A stretch of 38,644 bases of DNA from positions 1 through 38,644 of the forward strand of contig NZ_LJPW01000131.1 of NCBI RefSeq assembly GCF_001400735.1. Direction: 5' to 3'. Shown here one piece after another: positions 25,368 through 35,092 of the stretch. Each line of letters opens with the position of its first letter. Positions within the stretch are counted from its first letter, which is position 1. Source of the DNA: Pseudomonas caricapapayae. GTDB lineage: Bacteria > Pseudomonadota > Gammaproteobacteria > Pseudomonadales > Pseudomonadaceae. The position numbers and the translations under genes are program-made. Under the pieces are notes generated by a model that was not told where the DNA came from, did not search any database, and worked only from the letters and a program-made list of their open reading frames with translations.

Positions 25368-26071
25368 TGGTCACCTCGGTCGGGAGCGGCCTGATAATGG
25401 CGCTCGATGTTGCGTCTGGACGCGCCGATGTGCCGGCGCATCAACAATTCAGCCAGTTCGCCGTCACGATCGGCGATGGCGTCGAGAATTCGGTGGTGTT
25501 CGGCAAAAGCCTGACGAGGCCTGTTGGGCGTAGTGGAATACTGGATGCGGTACATGCGCACCAGTTGGTACAGCTCGCCGCACAGCATCTGGCTGAGGGT
25601 GCGATTGCCGCTGCCCTGGATGATCCGGTAATGGAAATCGAAATCGCCCTCCTGCTGGTAATAGCCGATACCCGCCTGAAACGCCGCATCGCGCTCGTGG
25701 GTATCGAGGACGCTGCGCAGTTCGTCGATCTCGGCCAGGGTCATGCGCTCGGCGGCCAGCCGACAGGCCATGCCTTCCAGCGACTCACGAATTTCATAAA
25801 GCTCGATCAGTTCTGCATGGCTGAGCGCAACCACACGTGCGCCGACATGCGGCACGCGAACGACCAGCCGCTGCCCCTCAAGACGATGAATCGCTTCACG
25901 CAGCGGCCCGCGGCTGATGCCGTAAGTGCGAGCCAGTTCCGGCTCGGAAATCTTGCTGCCGGGGGCAATCTCGCCTTTCACAATAGCGGACTGAATGCGC
26001 CGAAAAACGTTCTCGGAGAGCGTTTCCGACTCGTCGATGACCGGCACTGCTTTCTCGACCACGCCCAACAT
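25364..26071 (-). CDS. GntR-family (FCD) regulator of the prp operon
   Basis: Transcription regulator of 235 residues. The N-terminal winged helix has ISEPELARTYGISRGPLREAIHRLE, and the C-terminal all-helical FCD domain contains the metal/ligand histidines in FDFHYRII and AEHHRILDA. The ATG at 26071 (MLGVVEKAVPV) has AGGTG before it and is preferred to a TTG ten codons upstream. It is the first gene of the operon, so it is probably autoregulated. The ligand is expected to be a methylcitrate-cycle intermediate. GntR regulators at this place have been called PrpR or PrpQ in different reports, so no symbol is given. Confidence 0.92.
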   Translation of the reverse strand: MLGVVEKAVPVIDESETLSENVFRRIQSAIVKGEIAPGSKISEPELARTYGISRGPLREAIHRLEGQRLVVRVPHVGARVVALSHAELIELYEIRESLEGMACRLAAERMTLAEIDELRSVLDTHERDAAFQAGIGYYQQEGDFDFHYRIIQGSGNRTLSQMLCGELYQLVRMYRIQYSTTPNRPRQAFAEHHRILDAIADRDGELAELLMRRHIGASRRNIERHYQAAPDRGDQ

Positions 26072-26081
26072 TGTCGACACC
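26070..26081. promoter_or_regulatory. Operator candidate 1 of the prp regulator (imperfect copy)
   Basis: ATTGTCGACACC shares ATTGTCGACA with the perfect palindrome at 26143-26154 and overlaps the start codon of the regulator gene. It starts 73 bases from the other copy, close to seven helical turns, which would suit a repression loop or cooperative binding. Confidence 0.45.
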
Positions 26082-26142
26082 TGATGATTGAACAAGCGCA
26101 AATCTAGCCAGAAAAGGTTATTCAGTCAAAGTAAAATGAACC

Positions 26143-26154
26143 ATTGTCGACAAT
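26143..26154. promoter_or_regulatory. Operator candidate 2 of the prp regulator (perfect palindrome)
   Basis: ATTGTCGACAAT is a perfect 12-base palindrome in the gap upstream of the GntR gene, and its size fits operators of FCD-type GntR proteins. The prp promoter should lie between or around the two copies. The rest of the 26072-26370 gap shows no gene. Confidence 0.55.
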
Positions 26155-26370
26155 CTGCTCATCAGGGTGTAGACCGGTGTTGATCGAGCAACCTGAACAG
26201 ACATACAGGTTGATCACTGGCAGGGCCGAGCCTTCATGCTAGAATGCGTCGCGTCCGTACAGCGCGCTCCGCACCGGAGCAAGCGACTGCGAGCTGCCTG
26301 CCCCACTATCATCAGGTCAATTCCGTTTGCGCCCTGACCCTGAAGTTGTTCGCTCATCGCGCCAGGATTT

Positions 26371-26907
26371 ATGAGACTGACTACCCTCCCCACACTGTTC
26401 TGCCTTCTGCTTTTGCCCGGCTTCAGCCTGGCCGCCAGCAAAACAGTCTATGGCCTCAACGAATACGCCAGGCTTGTCGAAATCGATGTCGAGATCGCTG
26501 CCAAACTCGACACGGGTGCCAAGACCGCCTCGCTAAGCGCCCGTGACATCAAACATTTCAAGCGCAATGGCGAAAGCTGGGTACGCTTTTATCTGGCCAG
26601 CGACAGCAAACACATTCACCCCATAGAACGCCCCCTGGCACGGGTCAGCAAGATCAAGCGTCGCGCGGACGATCTCGACCCGGATGACGACAACAGGTAC
26701 TCGTCACGCCCGGTGATCAGCCTCGACCTGTGCATGGGCGAAGCGTTGCGCACCATTGAAGTGAACTTGACTGACCGAAGTGCTTTCCAATATCCGCTTT
26801 TGATCGGCTCCGAAGCCTTGAAACGCTTTGATGCGCTGGTCGATCCAAGTCTTAAATATGCGGCAGGGAAGCCCGGCTGCGCTTCCGTCGCTCAAAACGC
26901 AGAGTAA
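26371..26907 (+). CDS. Retropepsin-like aspartic protease (COG4067 family), exported
   Basis: A 178-residue protein often labelled 'ATP-dependent zinc protease', but the sequence shows a retropepsin-type active site: AAKLDTGAKTASLSA with D47-T-G-A, and a C-terminal PLLIGSEALKRFD segment. The first about 22 residues are a signal peptide (hydrophobic core, cleavage near LAAS), so the protein acts in the periplasm. It is the first gene of a cassette with an inactive transglutaminase/7TM protein (4-base gap) and an ATP-grasp ligase. Substrate unknown; cleavage or trimming of a peptide built or transported by its partners is an inference from gene order. Confidence 0.82.
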   Translation: MRLTTLPTLFCLLLLPGFSLAASKTVYGLNEYARLVEIDVEIAAKLDTGAKTASLSARDIKHFKRNGESWVRFYLASDSKHIHPIERPLARVSKIKRRADDLDPDDDNRYSSRPVISLDLCMGEALRTIEVNLTDRSAFQYPLLIGSEALKRFDALVDPSLKYAAGKPGCASVAQNAE

Positions 26908-26911
26908 ATCC

Positions 26912-28450
26912 ATGCGCTCTCTTACACTCCATCTGAAAATCCTGATCACTGCCCTGGTGACCCTAGGCATCGCGATCACGGCTTATCAGATACTGGCGCT
27001 CGGCATACCCGTCACCGAAGACGAAACCGATGACCTGTGGAATATCGACGCCAAAGTCGAATTCATCGCCAATCCCAAGGATTCGGTGAAGGTCCAGATG
27101 TTCGTGCCGCCACTGGCCCACGACTACATCAGCCTCAATGAAAGTTTCATTTCGAATAATTACGGCGTCAGCGTCAATCGCGCCGACGGCAACCGCAAGG
27201 TCACGTGGTCGGCTCGTCGCGCCACCGGCAACCAGACGCTCTATTACCGCCTGGTGCTGACCAAACGCTACAGCGGTGAGAAACCCAAGGTCAAAGGGCC
27301 TATCTTTCGCGACAGCATGACCATCGAAGGCCCCGAAAAAATTGCGGCCGAGGCGCTGTTGGCCTCCATTCGCCAGCACTCTGCTGATGTGGAAACCTTC
27401 ATTACCGAGGCCATCAAACGTGTCAACAACCTGAATGACGATAACGTCAAGCTGTTGCTGGCGGGCGATACCTCGGCCTCCAACAAGGCCCGGATCACCG
27501 AGCTGCTGCTGTCGATTGCCCACGTGCCGCTGGAGAAAGCCCATACCATTCGCCTGGAAGCCGAACAGCAGCAGGTGCCGGAACTCTGGCTGCGCAGCTT
27601 CAATGGCAAGGAATGGCTGTATTTCAACCCCGATACCGGTGAGGCCGGTCTGCCGGACGATCGACTGCTGTGGTGGACTGGCGAAGACAGCCTGGTGAGC
27701 GTCGAAGGCGGCAAGAAAGTACAGGTCACTTTCAGCCTCAATAACAGCGAGATGAACGCCATGCGTCTCGCCAAGCTGACCGACGCCAGCACCGACTCGG
27801 ATTTCCTCGCCTATTCGTTGTACGGGCTGCCACTGCAAACCCAGCAGACCTTCATGGTCATGGTCATGATTCCGATTGGTGTACTGGTCATTCTGATCCT
27901 GCGCAACCTGATCGGTCTGCAGACACTGGGCACGTTTACTCCCGTGCTGATTGCTCTGGCATTCCGCGAAACACAACTGGGCTTCGGCATTATTCTGTTT
28001 ACGGTGATCACGGCGCTTGGCTTGTCCCTGCGCTCTTATCTGGAGCACCTGAAACTGCAGATGCTGCCACGCCTGTCGGTTGTCCTGACCTTCGTCGTGG
28101 TGCTGATCGCGGCTATCAGCCTGTTCAGCCATAAGCTGGGGCTGGAGCGTGGCCTGTCGGTCGCATTGTTCCCGATGGTGATTCTGACCATGACCATCGA
28201 ACGTCTGTCGATCACCTGGGAAGAGCGCGGCGGCAGTCATGCCATGAAAGTGGCCGTCGGTACGCTTTTCGCCGCATCGCTGGCACACCTGATCATGAGC
28301 GTCCCGGAGCTGACCTATTTCGTCTTCACGTTCCCGGCAGTGCTGTTGGTACTGGTCGGATTCATGCTGGCGATGGGTAGATACCGTGGCTATCGCCTGA
28401 CCGAACTGATGCGTTTCAAGGCTTTTCTGAAAGAGGAAAAGGCTAAATGA
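26912..28450 (+). CDS. Inactive transglutaminase-7TM membrane protein
   Basis: A 512-residue inner-membrane protein. An N-terminal helix (about residues 8-30) leads into a large periplasmic domain (about 31-330) of the inactive transglutaminase type (WNIDAKVEFIA...; ELWLRSFNGKEWLYFNPDTG). About six to seven hydrophobic helices follow from residue 335 to 490. No convincing catalytic cysteine is visible in the transglutaminase part, matching the family label 'inactive'; it may bind rather than cross-link a peptide. The start MRSLTLHLKI is 4 bases after the protease stop, and the TGA overlaps the next ATG. Function unknown. Confidence 0.83.
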   Translation: MRSLTLHLKILITALVTLGIAITAYQILALGIPVTEDETDDLWNIDAKVEFIANPKDSVKVQMFVPPLAHDYISLNESFISNNYGVSVNRADGNRKVTWSARRATGNQTLYYRLVLTKRYSGEKPKVKGPIFRDSMTIEGPEKIAAEALLASIRQHSADVETFITEAIKRVNNLNDDNVKLLLAGDTSASNKARITELLLSIAHVPLEKAHTIRLEAEQQQVPELWLRSFNGKEWLYFNPDTGEAGLPDDRLLWWTGEDSLVSVEGGKKVQVTFSLNNSEMNAMRLAKLTDASTDSDFLAYSLYGLPLQTQQTFMVMVMIPIGVLVILILRNLIGLQTLGTFTPVLIALAFRETQLGFGIILFTVITALGLSLRSYLEHLKLQMLPRLSVVLTFVVVLIAAISLFSHKLGLERGLSVALFPMVILTMTIERLSITWEERGGSHAMKVAVGTLFAASLAHLIMSVPELTYFVFTFPAVLLVLVGFMLAMGRYRGYRLTELMRFKAFLKEEKAK

Positions 28451-29516
28451 TCGGCTGGTGGAAGACCTGGAAGGCGCTCGAAGCCCGCGGCATCATGGGC
28501 ATCAATCGGCGTAACGCCGACTATGTGCTCAAGTACAACAAGCGCAGCCTTTATCCGGTGGTCGATGACAAGATCATCACCAAGGAGCGCGCCATCGCGG
28601 CAGGCATTCATGTGCCGGAGATGTACGGGGTGATTTCCACGGAAAAGGAAATCGACCGGCTTGACGAGATCATTGGCGCGCACAACGACTTTGTGATCAA
28701 ACCTGCCCAAGGCGCGGGCGGCGATGGCATTCTGGTCATCGCCGACCGTTTCGAGGAACGCTTTCGTACCGTCTCGGGACGCATCATCAGCCATTCGGAA
28801 ATCGAGCATCAGGTGTCCAGCATCCTCACCGGCCTCTATTCGCTGGGCGGCCATCGTGACCGGGCGCTGATCGAGTACCGGGTCGTTCCGGACCCGATCT
28901 TCAAAAGCATCAGCTATGAAGGCGTGCCGGACATCCGCGTTATCGTGCTGATGGGCTATCCGGTGATGGCCATGCTGCGCCTTCCCACCCGACAGTCAGG
29001 CGGCAAGGCCAACCTGCACCAGGGCGCCATTGGCGTCGGTGTGGACCTGGCCACCGGCGTTACCCTGCAAGGCACCTGGCTGAACAACATCATCAGCAAG
29101 CATCCGGACACCACTCATTCGGTAGATGGCGTGCAATTGCCCAACTGGGACGGCTTCATGAAGCTCGCGGCCGAGTGTTACGAGCTGTGTGGCCTGGGCT
29201 ACATCGGCGTCGACATGGTATTGGACCAGGACAAGGGCCCGCTGATTCTGGAACTCAATGCACGTCCCGGCCTGAACATTCAGATCGCCAACGACGACGG
29301 CCTTACCCACCGCACCCAGGCCGTCGAGGCGCGACTGGAACAACTGGCACTCGAGGGTCGCCAGGAATCTGCGCAGGAGCGAGTCGATTTTGTACAGGAA
29401 CTGTTCGGCCACATGGCCGAGCGCGTGAGTTCTGCACAATCCCGTCAGGCCTCATTGAACGATTCGGCACCCGGAACACAACCACTGGCCGCGTACTCAA
29501 AAACCAAGCGTCGATA

Positions 29517-29517
<1 letters not shown>
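28447..29517 (+). CDS. ATP-grasp amide ligase, alpha-L-glutamate ligase-like (RimK-related)
   Basis: A 356-residue ATP-grasp protein, third member of the cassette. The nucleotide-binding lysine is in DFVIKPAQGAGGDGI (K85) and the metal ligands are in LILELNARPG (E269, N271). Such enzymes join a carboxylate to an amine through an acyl phosphate. The family is close to RimK, which adds glutamate, but the acceptor is unknown here. No signal peptide is present, so it works in the cytoplasm. The ATG overlaps the previous TGA (ATGA), and its own TAA shares one base with the pabB start, so four genes can be read as one unit. Confidence 0.83.
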
Positions 29518-30860
<1,343 letters not shown>

Positions 30861-30906
30861 GATCCGGCGCGATATGCATGTCCAGCTCGCCTGCTCTGCG
30901 CTCAGC

Positions 30907-31524
30907 CTACATCACCAAATCCCGATTCGACGCCTTGATGAACTCTTCTTTCAGGCCATCGAAGGTGTGCACCGCCGGGAACTGCGGGAATTCGCGAATC
31001 ACGTTATCAGGCGCATGGAACAGGATACCGGCGTCGGCCTCGCCCAGCATCGTGGTGTCGTTGTAGGAGTCGCCTGCAGCAATGATCCGATAGTAGAGGC
31101 TTTTGAACGCCAGTACCGACTGACGTTTGGGGTCTTTCTGGCGCAACTGGTAACCGACCACCCGGTCGGTTTCATCAGTGATCAGGCGATGGCACAGCAG
31201 GGTCGGGAACCCCAACTGACGCATCAGCGGCTGAGAAAACTCGTAGAACGTATCGGAAAGGATTACCACCTGAAAACGCTCGCGCAGCCAGTTGACGAAT
31301 TCCTCGGCACCTTCCAGCGGCTTGAGGGTGGCGATCACTTCCTGGATGTCCGACAGCTTCAGACCGTGCTCATCCAGAATACGCAGGCGCTGCCTCATCA
31401 GGACATCGTAGTCTGGAACATCCCGAGTCGTGGCGCGCAGTGCATGGATACCGGTTTTTTCGGCAAAAGCGATCCAGATTTCCGGGACCAGCACTCCTTC
31501 CAGGTCCAGACAGGCAATTTCCAC
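30907..31524 (-). CDS. thrH: ThrH: phosphoserine phosphatase / homoserine phosphotransferase
   Basis: HAD-family enzyme of 205 residues described in P. aeruginosa as both a phosphoserine phosphatase and a phosphoserine:homoserine phosphotransferase. Motif I is ACLDLEGVLVPE, with an unusual glutamate in place of the usual second aspartate, as known for ThrH; motif II is VILSDTF; motif IV is AAGDSYNDTTML. The start is GTG (MEIACLDLEG) with GGAG 8 bases before it. It is divergent from cysH. Confidence 0.95.
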   Translation of the reverse strand: MEIACLDLEGVLVPEIWIAFAEKTGIHALRATTRDVPDYDVLMRQRLRILDEHGLKLSDIQEVIATLKPLEGAEEFVNWLRERFQVVILSDTFYEFSQPLMRQLGFPTLLCHRLITDETDRVVGYQLRQKDPKRQSVLAFKSLYYRIIAAGDSYNDTTMLGEADAGILFHAPDNVIREFPQFPAVHTFDGLKEEFIKASNRDLVM

Positions 31525-31663
31525 AGCACACTCCTCAAGGCCTTCACTGTCAACTGAAGCGGCACTCTAGCCTCTGGCAACGGCCACTGAACAGCGAATT
31601 TTGTTACCATTGCCGCTATCACGAGCGCCTAAGCGCCACCCTTGTATTCCAGGAAGCCGCCTG

Positions 31664-32398
31664 ATGAGCCAACCTTTCGACGTCGCTGAACTGGCGACGA
31701 CCTATGCGAACAAGTCTGCACAAGACATTCTGAAGCTCGCCTTTGAACACTTCGGCGACGACCTGTGGATCTCCTTCAGCGGTGCCGAAGACGTCGTTCT
31801 GGTCGACATGGCCTGGAAGCTGAACAAGAACGTCAAGGTGTTCAGCCTGGACACCGGTCGCCTGCACCCCGAGACCTATCGCTTTATTGAACAGGTCCGT
31901 GATCACTACAGTATCGAGATCGAAATCATCTCGCCGGACCAGCGTGCACTGGAACCTTTCGTCAAGGAAAAGGGCCTGTTCAGCTTTTATCGGGACGGCC
32001 ATGGCGAATGTTGCGGCATCCGCAAGATCGAACCGCTGCGGCGCAAACTGTCTGGCGTCAGCGCCTGGGCCACCGGCCAGCGCCGCGATCAGAGCCCCGG
32101 CACCCGCAGCGCCGTTGCCGCACTGGAAATCGACAGCGCGTTTTCGAGCGCCGAACGCACGCTGTACAAATTCAATCCGCTGGCGCAGATGAGCAGCGAG
32201 GAAATCTGGGGTTATATCCGCATGCTGGAGTTACCTTACAACAGCCTGCACGAGCGCGGTTTCATCAGCATTGGCTGTGAACCCTGCACCCGTCCGGTAT
32301 TGCCGAACCAGCATGAGCGCGAAGGTCGCTGGTGGTGGGAAGAAGCCACGCAGAAGGAATGCGGGCTGCATGCGGGCAATCTGATCGCTCGCAATTGA
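31664..32398 (+). CDS. cysH: Phosphoadenosine/adenosine phosphosulfate reductase
   Basis: Reduces activated sulfate to sulfite with thioredoxin; 244 residues. It has the PP-loop-like SFSGAEDVVLVD, the substrate segment SLDTGRLHPETY, and cysteine pairs ECCGIRK and CEPCTRP that bind a [4Fe-4S] cluster, which marks the APS-reducing type used by pseudomonads. The catalytic cysteine is in KECGLH at the C-terminus. The ATG at 31664 follows AGGAAG by 7 bases. It is next to the regulator gene cysB, convergent with it. Confidence 0.96.
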   Translation: MSQPFDVAELATTYANKSAQDILKLAFEHFGDDLWISFSGAEDVVLVDMAWKLNKNVKVFSLDTGRLHPETYRFIEQVRDHYSIEIEIISPDQRALEPFVKEKGLFSFYRDGHGECCGIRKIEPLRRKLSGVSAWATGQRRDQSPGTRSAVAALEIDSAFSSAERTLYKFNPLAQMSSEEIWGYIRMLELPYNSLHERGFISIGCEPCTRPVLPNQHEREGRWWWEEATQKECGLHAGNLIARN

Positions 32399-32402
32399 CG
32401 TA

Positions 32403-32447
32403 GCAAGCTACAAGCTAGAGCCTTGCGTGCTTTTACTTGTAGCTTGC
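32403..32447. repeat. Inverted repeat between cysH and cysB, possible bidirectional terminator
   Basis: GCAAGCTACAAG (32403-32414) and CTTGTAGCTTGC (32436-32447) form a perfect 12-bp stem with a 21-base loop in the gap between two convergent genes. The AAGCTTGTAGC-type wording recurs in pseudomonad intergenic regions and is partly echoed by CAAGCGCTTGCCGCTG right after it. There is no T-run, so termination is uncertain. Confidence 0.5.
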
Positions 32448-32469
32448 CGCCAAGCGCTTGCCGCTGCTA

Positions 32470-33444
32470 CTAATGCACCGGCAACTCGACGTTGGCAAAC
32501 AGCTCCTCCATTTCCTGTTTGTTGTGGCACTGAATCGCCTTGGCCATGACTTCGCGGGTCAGGTGCGGGGCGAATTTCTCGATGAAGTCGCACATGAAGC
32601 CGCGCAGAAAAGTGCCGCGACGGAACGCGATCCTGGTCACACTGGACTCGAACAGGTCGCTGGCGTCGAGCACCACCAGATCGCTGTCGACTTCTTCGTC
32701 AACCGCCATTCTCGCGACGATACCGACACCCAGATTCAGCCTGACGTAGGTCTTGATCACGTCGGCATCTGCAGCCGTGAACACGACCTTGGGCACCAGC
32801 CCCCGGTGGCTGAACGCCTCATCCAGCTTGGAACGGCCGGTAAAACCGAACACGTAAGTCACGATCGGGTATTCAGCCAGCAGCTCCAGGGTGAGTTTGG
32901 GTACCTTGGTCAGCGGATGGCCCTGCGGCACAACGACGCAACGGTTCCAGCGGTAGCACGGCATCATCACCAGATCACTGAACTGCTCGAGCGCTTCAGT
33001 GGCAATCGCGAAATCGACAGTCCCGTCAGCGGCCATTTCGGCGATCTGCATTGGCGAACCCTGATGCATGTGCAGCGCAACGTCAGGGTACTGCTTGATG
33101 AAATTACTGATGACCGACGGCAACGCATAGCGCGCCTGGGTGTGGGTGGTTGCGATCGACAGAGTACCCTTCTTCTCGTTGGAGAACTCCTGGGCAATCT
33201 GCTTGATGCTTTCGACCTTGCGCAGAATCTCGCCAGCGGTCGTGATGATGCGCTCGCCTGCAGGTGTCACACGTGTCAGGTGCTTGCCACTGCGGGCGAA
33301 AACCTCGACACCCAGCTCGTCTTCAAGCAGACGAATCTGCTTGCTGATGCCGGGCTGGGAGGTATACAGGCTCTGGGCCGTCGCAGAAACGTTGAGGTCG
33401 TGGTGCGCCACTTCCCAAATGTAGCGCAGTTGTTGGAGCTTCAT
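32470..33444 (-). CDS. cysB: Transcription regulator CysB (LysR family)
   Basis: Activator of sulfur assimilation genes with N-acetylserine or related sulfur metabolites as signal; 324 residues, the usual length. The N-terminal helix-turn-helix reads NVSATAQSLYTSQPGISKQIRLLEDE, with the effector-binding domain from about residue 90 (KKGTLSIATTHTQARY, PQGHPLTKV, GVGIVARMAVD). It lies convergent to cysH. A 19-base palindrome sits about 90 bases upstream of its start. Confidence 0.97.
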   Translation of the reverse strand: MKLQQLRYIWEVAHHDLNVSATAQSLYTSQPGISKQIRLLEDELGVEVFARSGKHLTRVTPAGERIITTAGEILRKVESIKQIAQEFSNEKKGTLSIATTHTQARYALPSVISNFIKQYPDVALHMHQGSPMQIAEMAADGTVDFAIATEALEQFSDLVMMPCYRWNRCVVVPQGHPLTKVPKLTLELLAEYPIVTYVFGFTGRSKLDEAFSHRGLVPKVVFTAADADVIKTYVRLNLGVGIVARMAVDEEVDSDLVVLDASDLFESSVTRIAFRRGTFLRGFMCDFIEKFAPHLTREVMAKAIQCHNKQEMEELFANVELPVH

Positions 33445-33533
33445 ATGTATCCCTCAAAGCAGATAAACCCTATGGGTATCAGCGACGGTATATAACTGGA
33501 TTAATGGTGAGGCGAATAATTCTAGAACTTTTT

Positions 33534-33552
33534 ATCACCTTTGTAAGGTGAT
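33534..33552. promoter_or_regulatory. Perfect palindrome upstream of cysB
   Basis: ATCACCTT-TGT-AAGGTGAT is an 8-bp perfect inverted repeat with a 3-base centre, flanked by AT-rich sequence. The T-run lies on the wrong side for a terminator of the uspA gene, so an operator or a 5'-leader hairpin of cysB fits better. Confidence 0.4.
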
Positions 33553-33603
33553 CGCACGCTCGATTTCACTAAAACCACCAATTGGACCTTCCTCTCCTTA
33601 CCC

Positions 33604-34092
33604 TCACCCCTTTTTCAACATCATCGGAACCATGTAGACCGGCACATCGGAAAATTGCAGAACCCTTTCGGCGGTGCGACCTATCGAGGTGCCATCTTCT
33701 ATCCGGCGGCTGTGGCTGCCCACCACCAGCAAATCCACCTCCAGCTTGTGCGCCTGTTCAAGGATCACAGTGGCAGGCTCTCCCTGAACGACACGTACCG
33801 TGCGGATCAGGGAGAGGTCCGCGTGGCCTTCCCCCAACTCTTCACGAAACCCGTCGAGCATTCGCTGCTCTATTCCCGCCATGAACGCACTTACACCCTT
33901 GCCGCGGAGTTCTTTCAATGCATCCTCGCCCAGATGGCTCTGCAGCACCGACTCGGCAAACAGGCCCATTGGCTCTACCACATGAATAACGTAAAGCCCG
34001 GCGTTGAACGTTCGAGCCAGCGCCAGCGCGTGCTGCGTTACATAAGGCGCGTACAGACCGAGGTCTGTGGCGTACAGCATCGAACGAACCAT
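33604..34092 (-). CDS. Universal stress protein (UspA family)
   Basis: A 162-residue cytoplasmic Usp-fold protein starting MVRSMLYATDLG after a strong GGGAGG site. The family's C-terminal nucleotide region is recognisable (LLVVGSHSRR...TSIGRTAERVLQFSDVPVYMV), but the usual Gx2G spacing reads GSHS, so ATP binding is not assured. The three minus-strand genes PanE-like, 5'-nucleotidase and uspA follow one another, with 76 bases before this one. Confidence 0.88.
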   Translation of the reverse strand: MVRSMLYATDLGLYAPYVTQHALALARTFNAGLYVIHVVEPMGLFAESVLQSHLGEDALKELRGKGVSAFMAGIEQRMLDGFREELGEGHADLSLIRTVRVVQGEPATVILEQAHKLEVDLLVVGSHSRRIEDGTSIGRTAERVLQFSDVPVYMVPMMLKKG

Positions 34093-34168
34093 ACAACCTC
34101 CCGAACAACCGGAATGGCGGAGATTGAATCAGCGTAGCAGCGCATCATCGGCTGCGACGAAGGACTTC

Positions 34169-35089
34169 TCAGCCCCCGTCGGCCAGCGGCGTTATTTCAT
34201 TGCTTATGCCATGCGGAACATGTCCGGTTGCCACCACGTCACGGGCCTTTTCGCAGTGCCCGGGCTGATCGTCGAAAAACACATCGGCGGCAAACGCCTC
34301 AAGGAAGGCCGATTTCTGCAGGCCGCCGAGAAACAGCGACTCGTCGAGGCGAATGTCCCATTCGCGCAAGGTACGGATCACCCGCTCATGGGCAGGTGCC
34401 GAGCGAGCTGTGACCAGTGCGGTACGAATCGGGCAACTTGCGTCGGGAAACTCGCGCTGCAATTGATTGAGCGCGGCGAGAAAAGGTTTGAAGGGGCCGC
34501 CGCGCAGTGGCTCACGGGCCGATTCACGCTCACTGGCCTGAAAGGCAGCCAGGCCACCGCTCTGATAAACCCGCTCGGACTCGTCGGAAAACAACACGGC
34601 GTCGCCGTCGAACGCAATGCGCAACTCGGCACTCGCTGCACGTCGTGCACCGCCTGAAAGAATGGTCGCCGCAGCAAACCCCGCATCCAGCGCGCTGCGT
34701 ACATCCTCGGCATGGGTCGACAGAAACAGGTGGCAGCCAAACGCCGCAAGGTAAGGATACGGGCTGCGTCCGCCGGCAAATGCGGCACGGCTGATGTCGA
34801 GCCCATAGTGCTGAATGGAATTGAACACCCGCAGGCCGGTATCCGCGCTGTTGCGCGACACCAGCACCACTTCGACATGCGCCTTGTCCAGGCTGGCATT
34901 TAGGCTCAGCAGCTTTTCTACCAGCGCAAAGGCATCGCCCTGCTCGAGAATCTCGTCCTCATGTTCAATCTGGTACTTGCGGTAGGCCTCGACGCCATCG
35001 GCCATATACACCTCATGGCTGTCACGCAGATCGAACAGTGCTCGCGATGAAATCGCCAGCACCAGTTTATGGCCATCAGCCTCTGTCAT
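34169..35089 (-). CDS. Cytosolic 5'-nucleotidase (pfam06189 family)
   Basis: A 306-residue protein of the bacterial 5'-nucleotidase family that dephosphorylates nucleoside monophosphates. An N-terminal acidic motif (AISSRALFDLRDSHEVY), a middle VVLVSRNSADTGLRVFNSI and the C-terminal DVFFDDQPGHC give the HAD-like metal and phosphate sites. The ATG is 3 bases after the PanE-like stop, and its GAGGAG site lies inside the end of that gene, so the two are coupled. The real substrate is not known. Confidence 0.85.
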   Translation of the reverse strand: MTEADGHKLVLAISSRALFDLRDSHEVYMADGVEAYRKYQIEHEDEILEQGDAFALVEKLLSLNASLDKAHVEVVLVSRNSADTGLRVFNSIQHYGLDISRAAFAGGRSPYPYLAAFGCHLFLSTHAEDVRSALDAGFAAATILSGGARRAASAELRIAFDGDAVLFSDESERVYQSGGLAAFQASERESAREPLRGGPFKPFLAALNQLQREFPDASCPIRTALVTARSAPAHERVIRTLREWDIRLDESLFLGGLQKSAFLEAFAADVFFDDQPGHCEKARDVVATGHVPHGISNEITPLADGG

Positions 35090-35092
35090 GAA

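Noticed and set aside
29175..29516. N-terminal extension of the pabB frame
   Set aside because: It lies inside the ATP-grasp gene in another frame and does not resemble PabB; the ATG at 29517 is used.
33604..34092. ATP-binding assignment for the universal stress protein
   Set aside because: The Gx2Gx9G(S/T) pattern is not intact, so nucleotide binding is left open.
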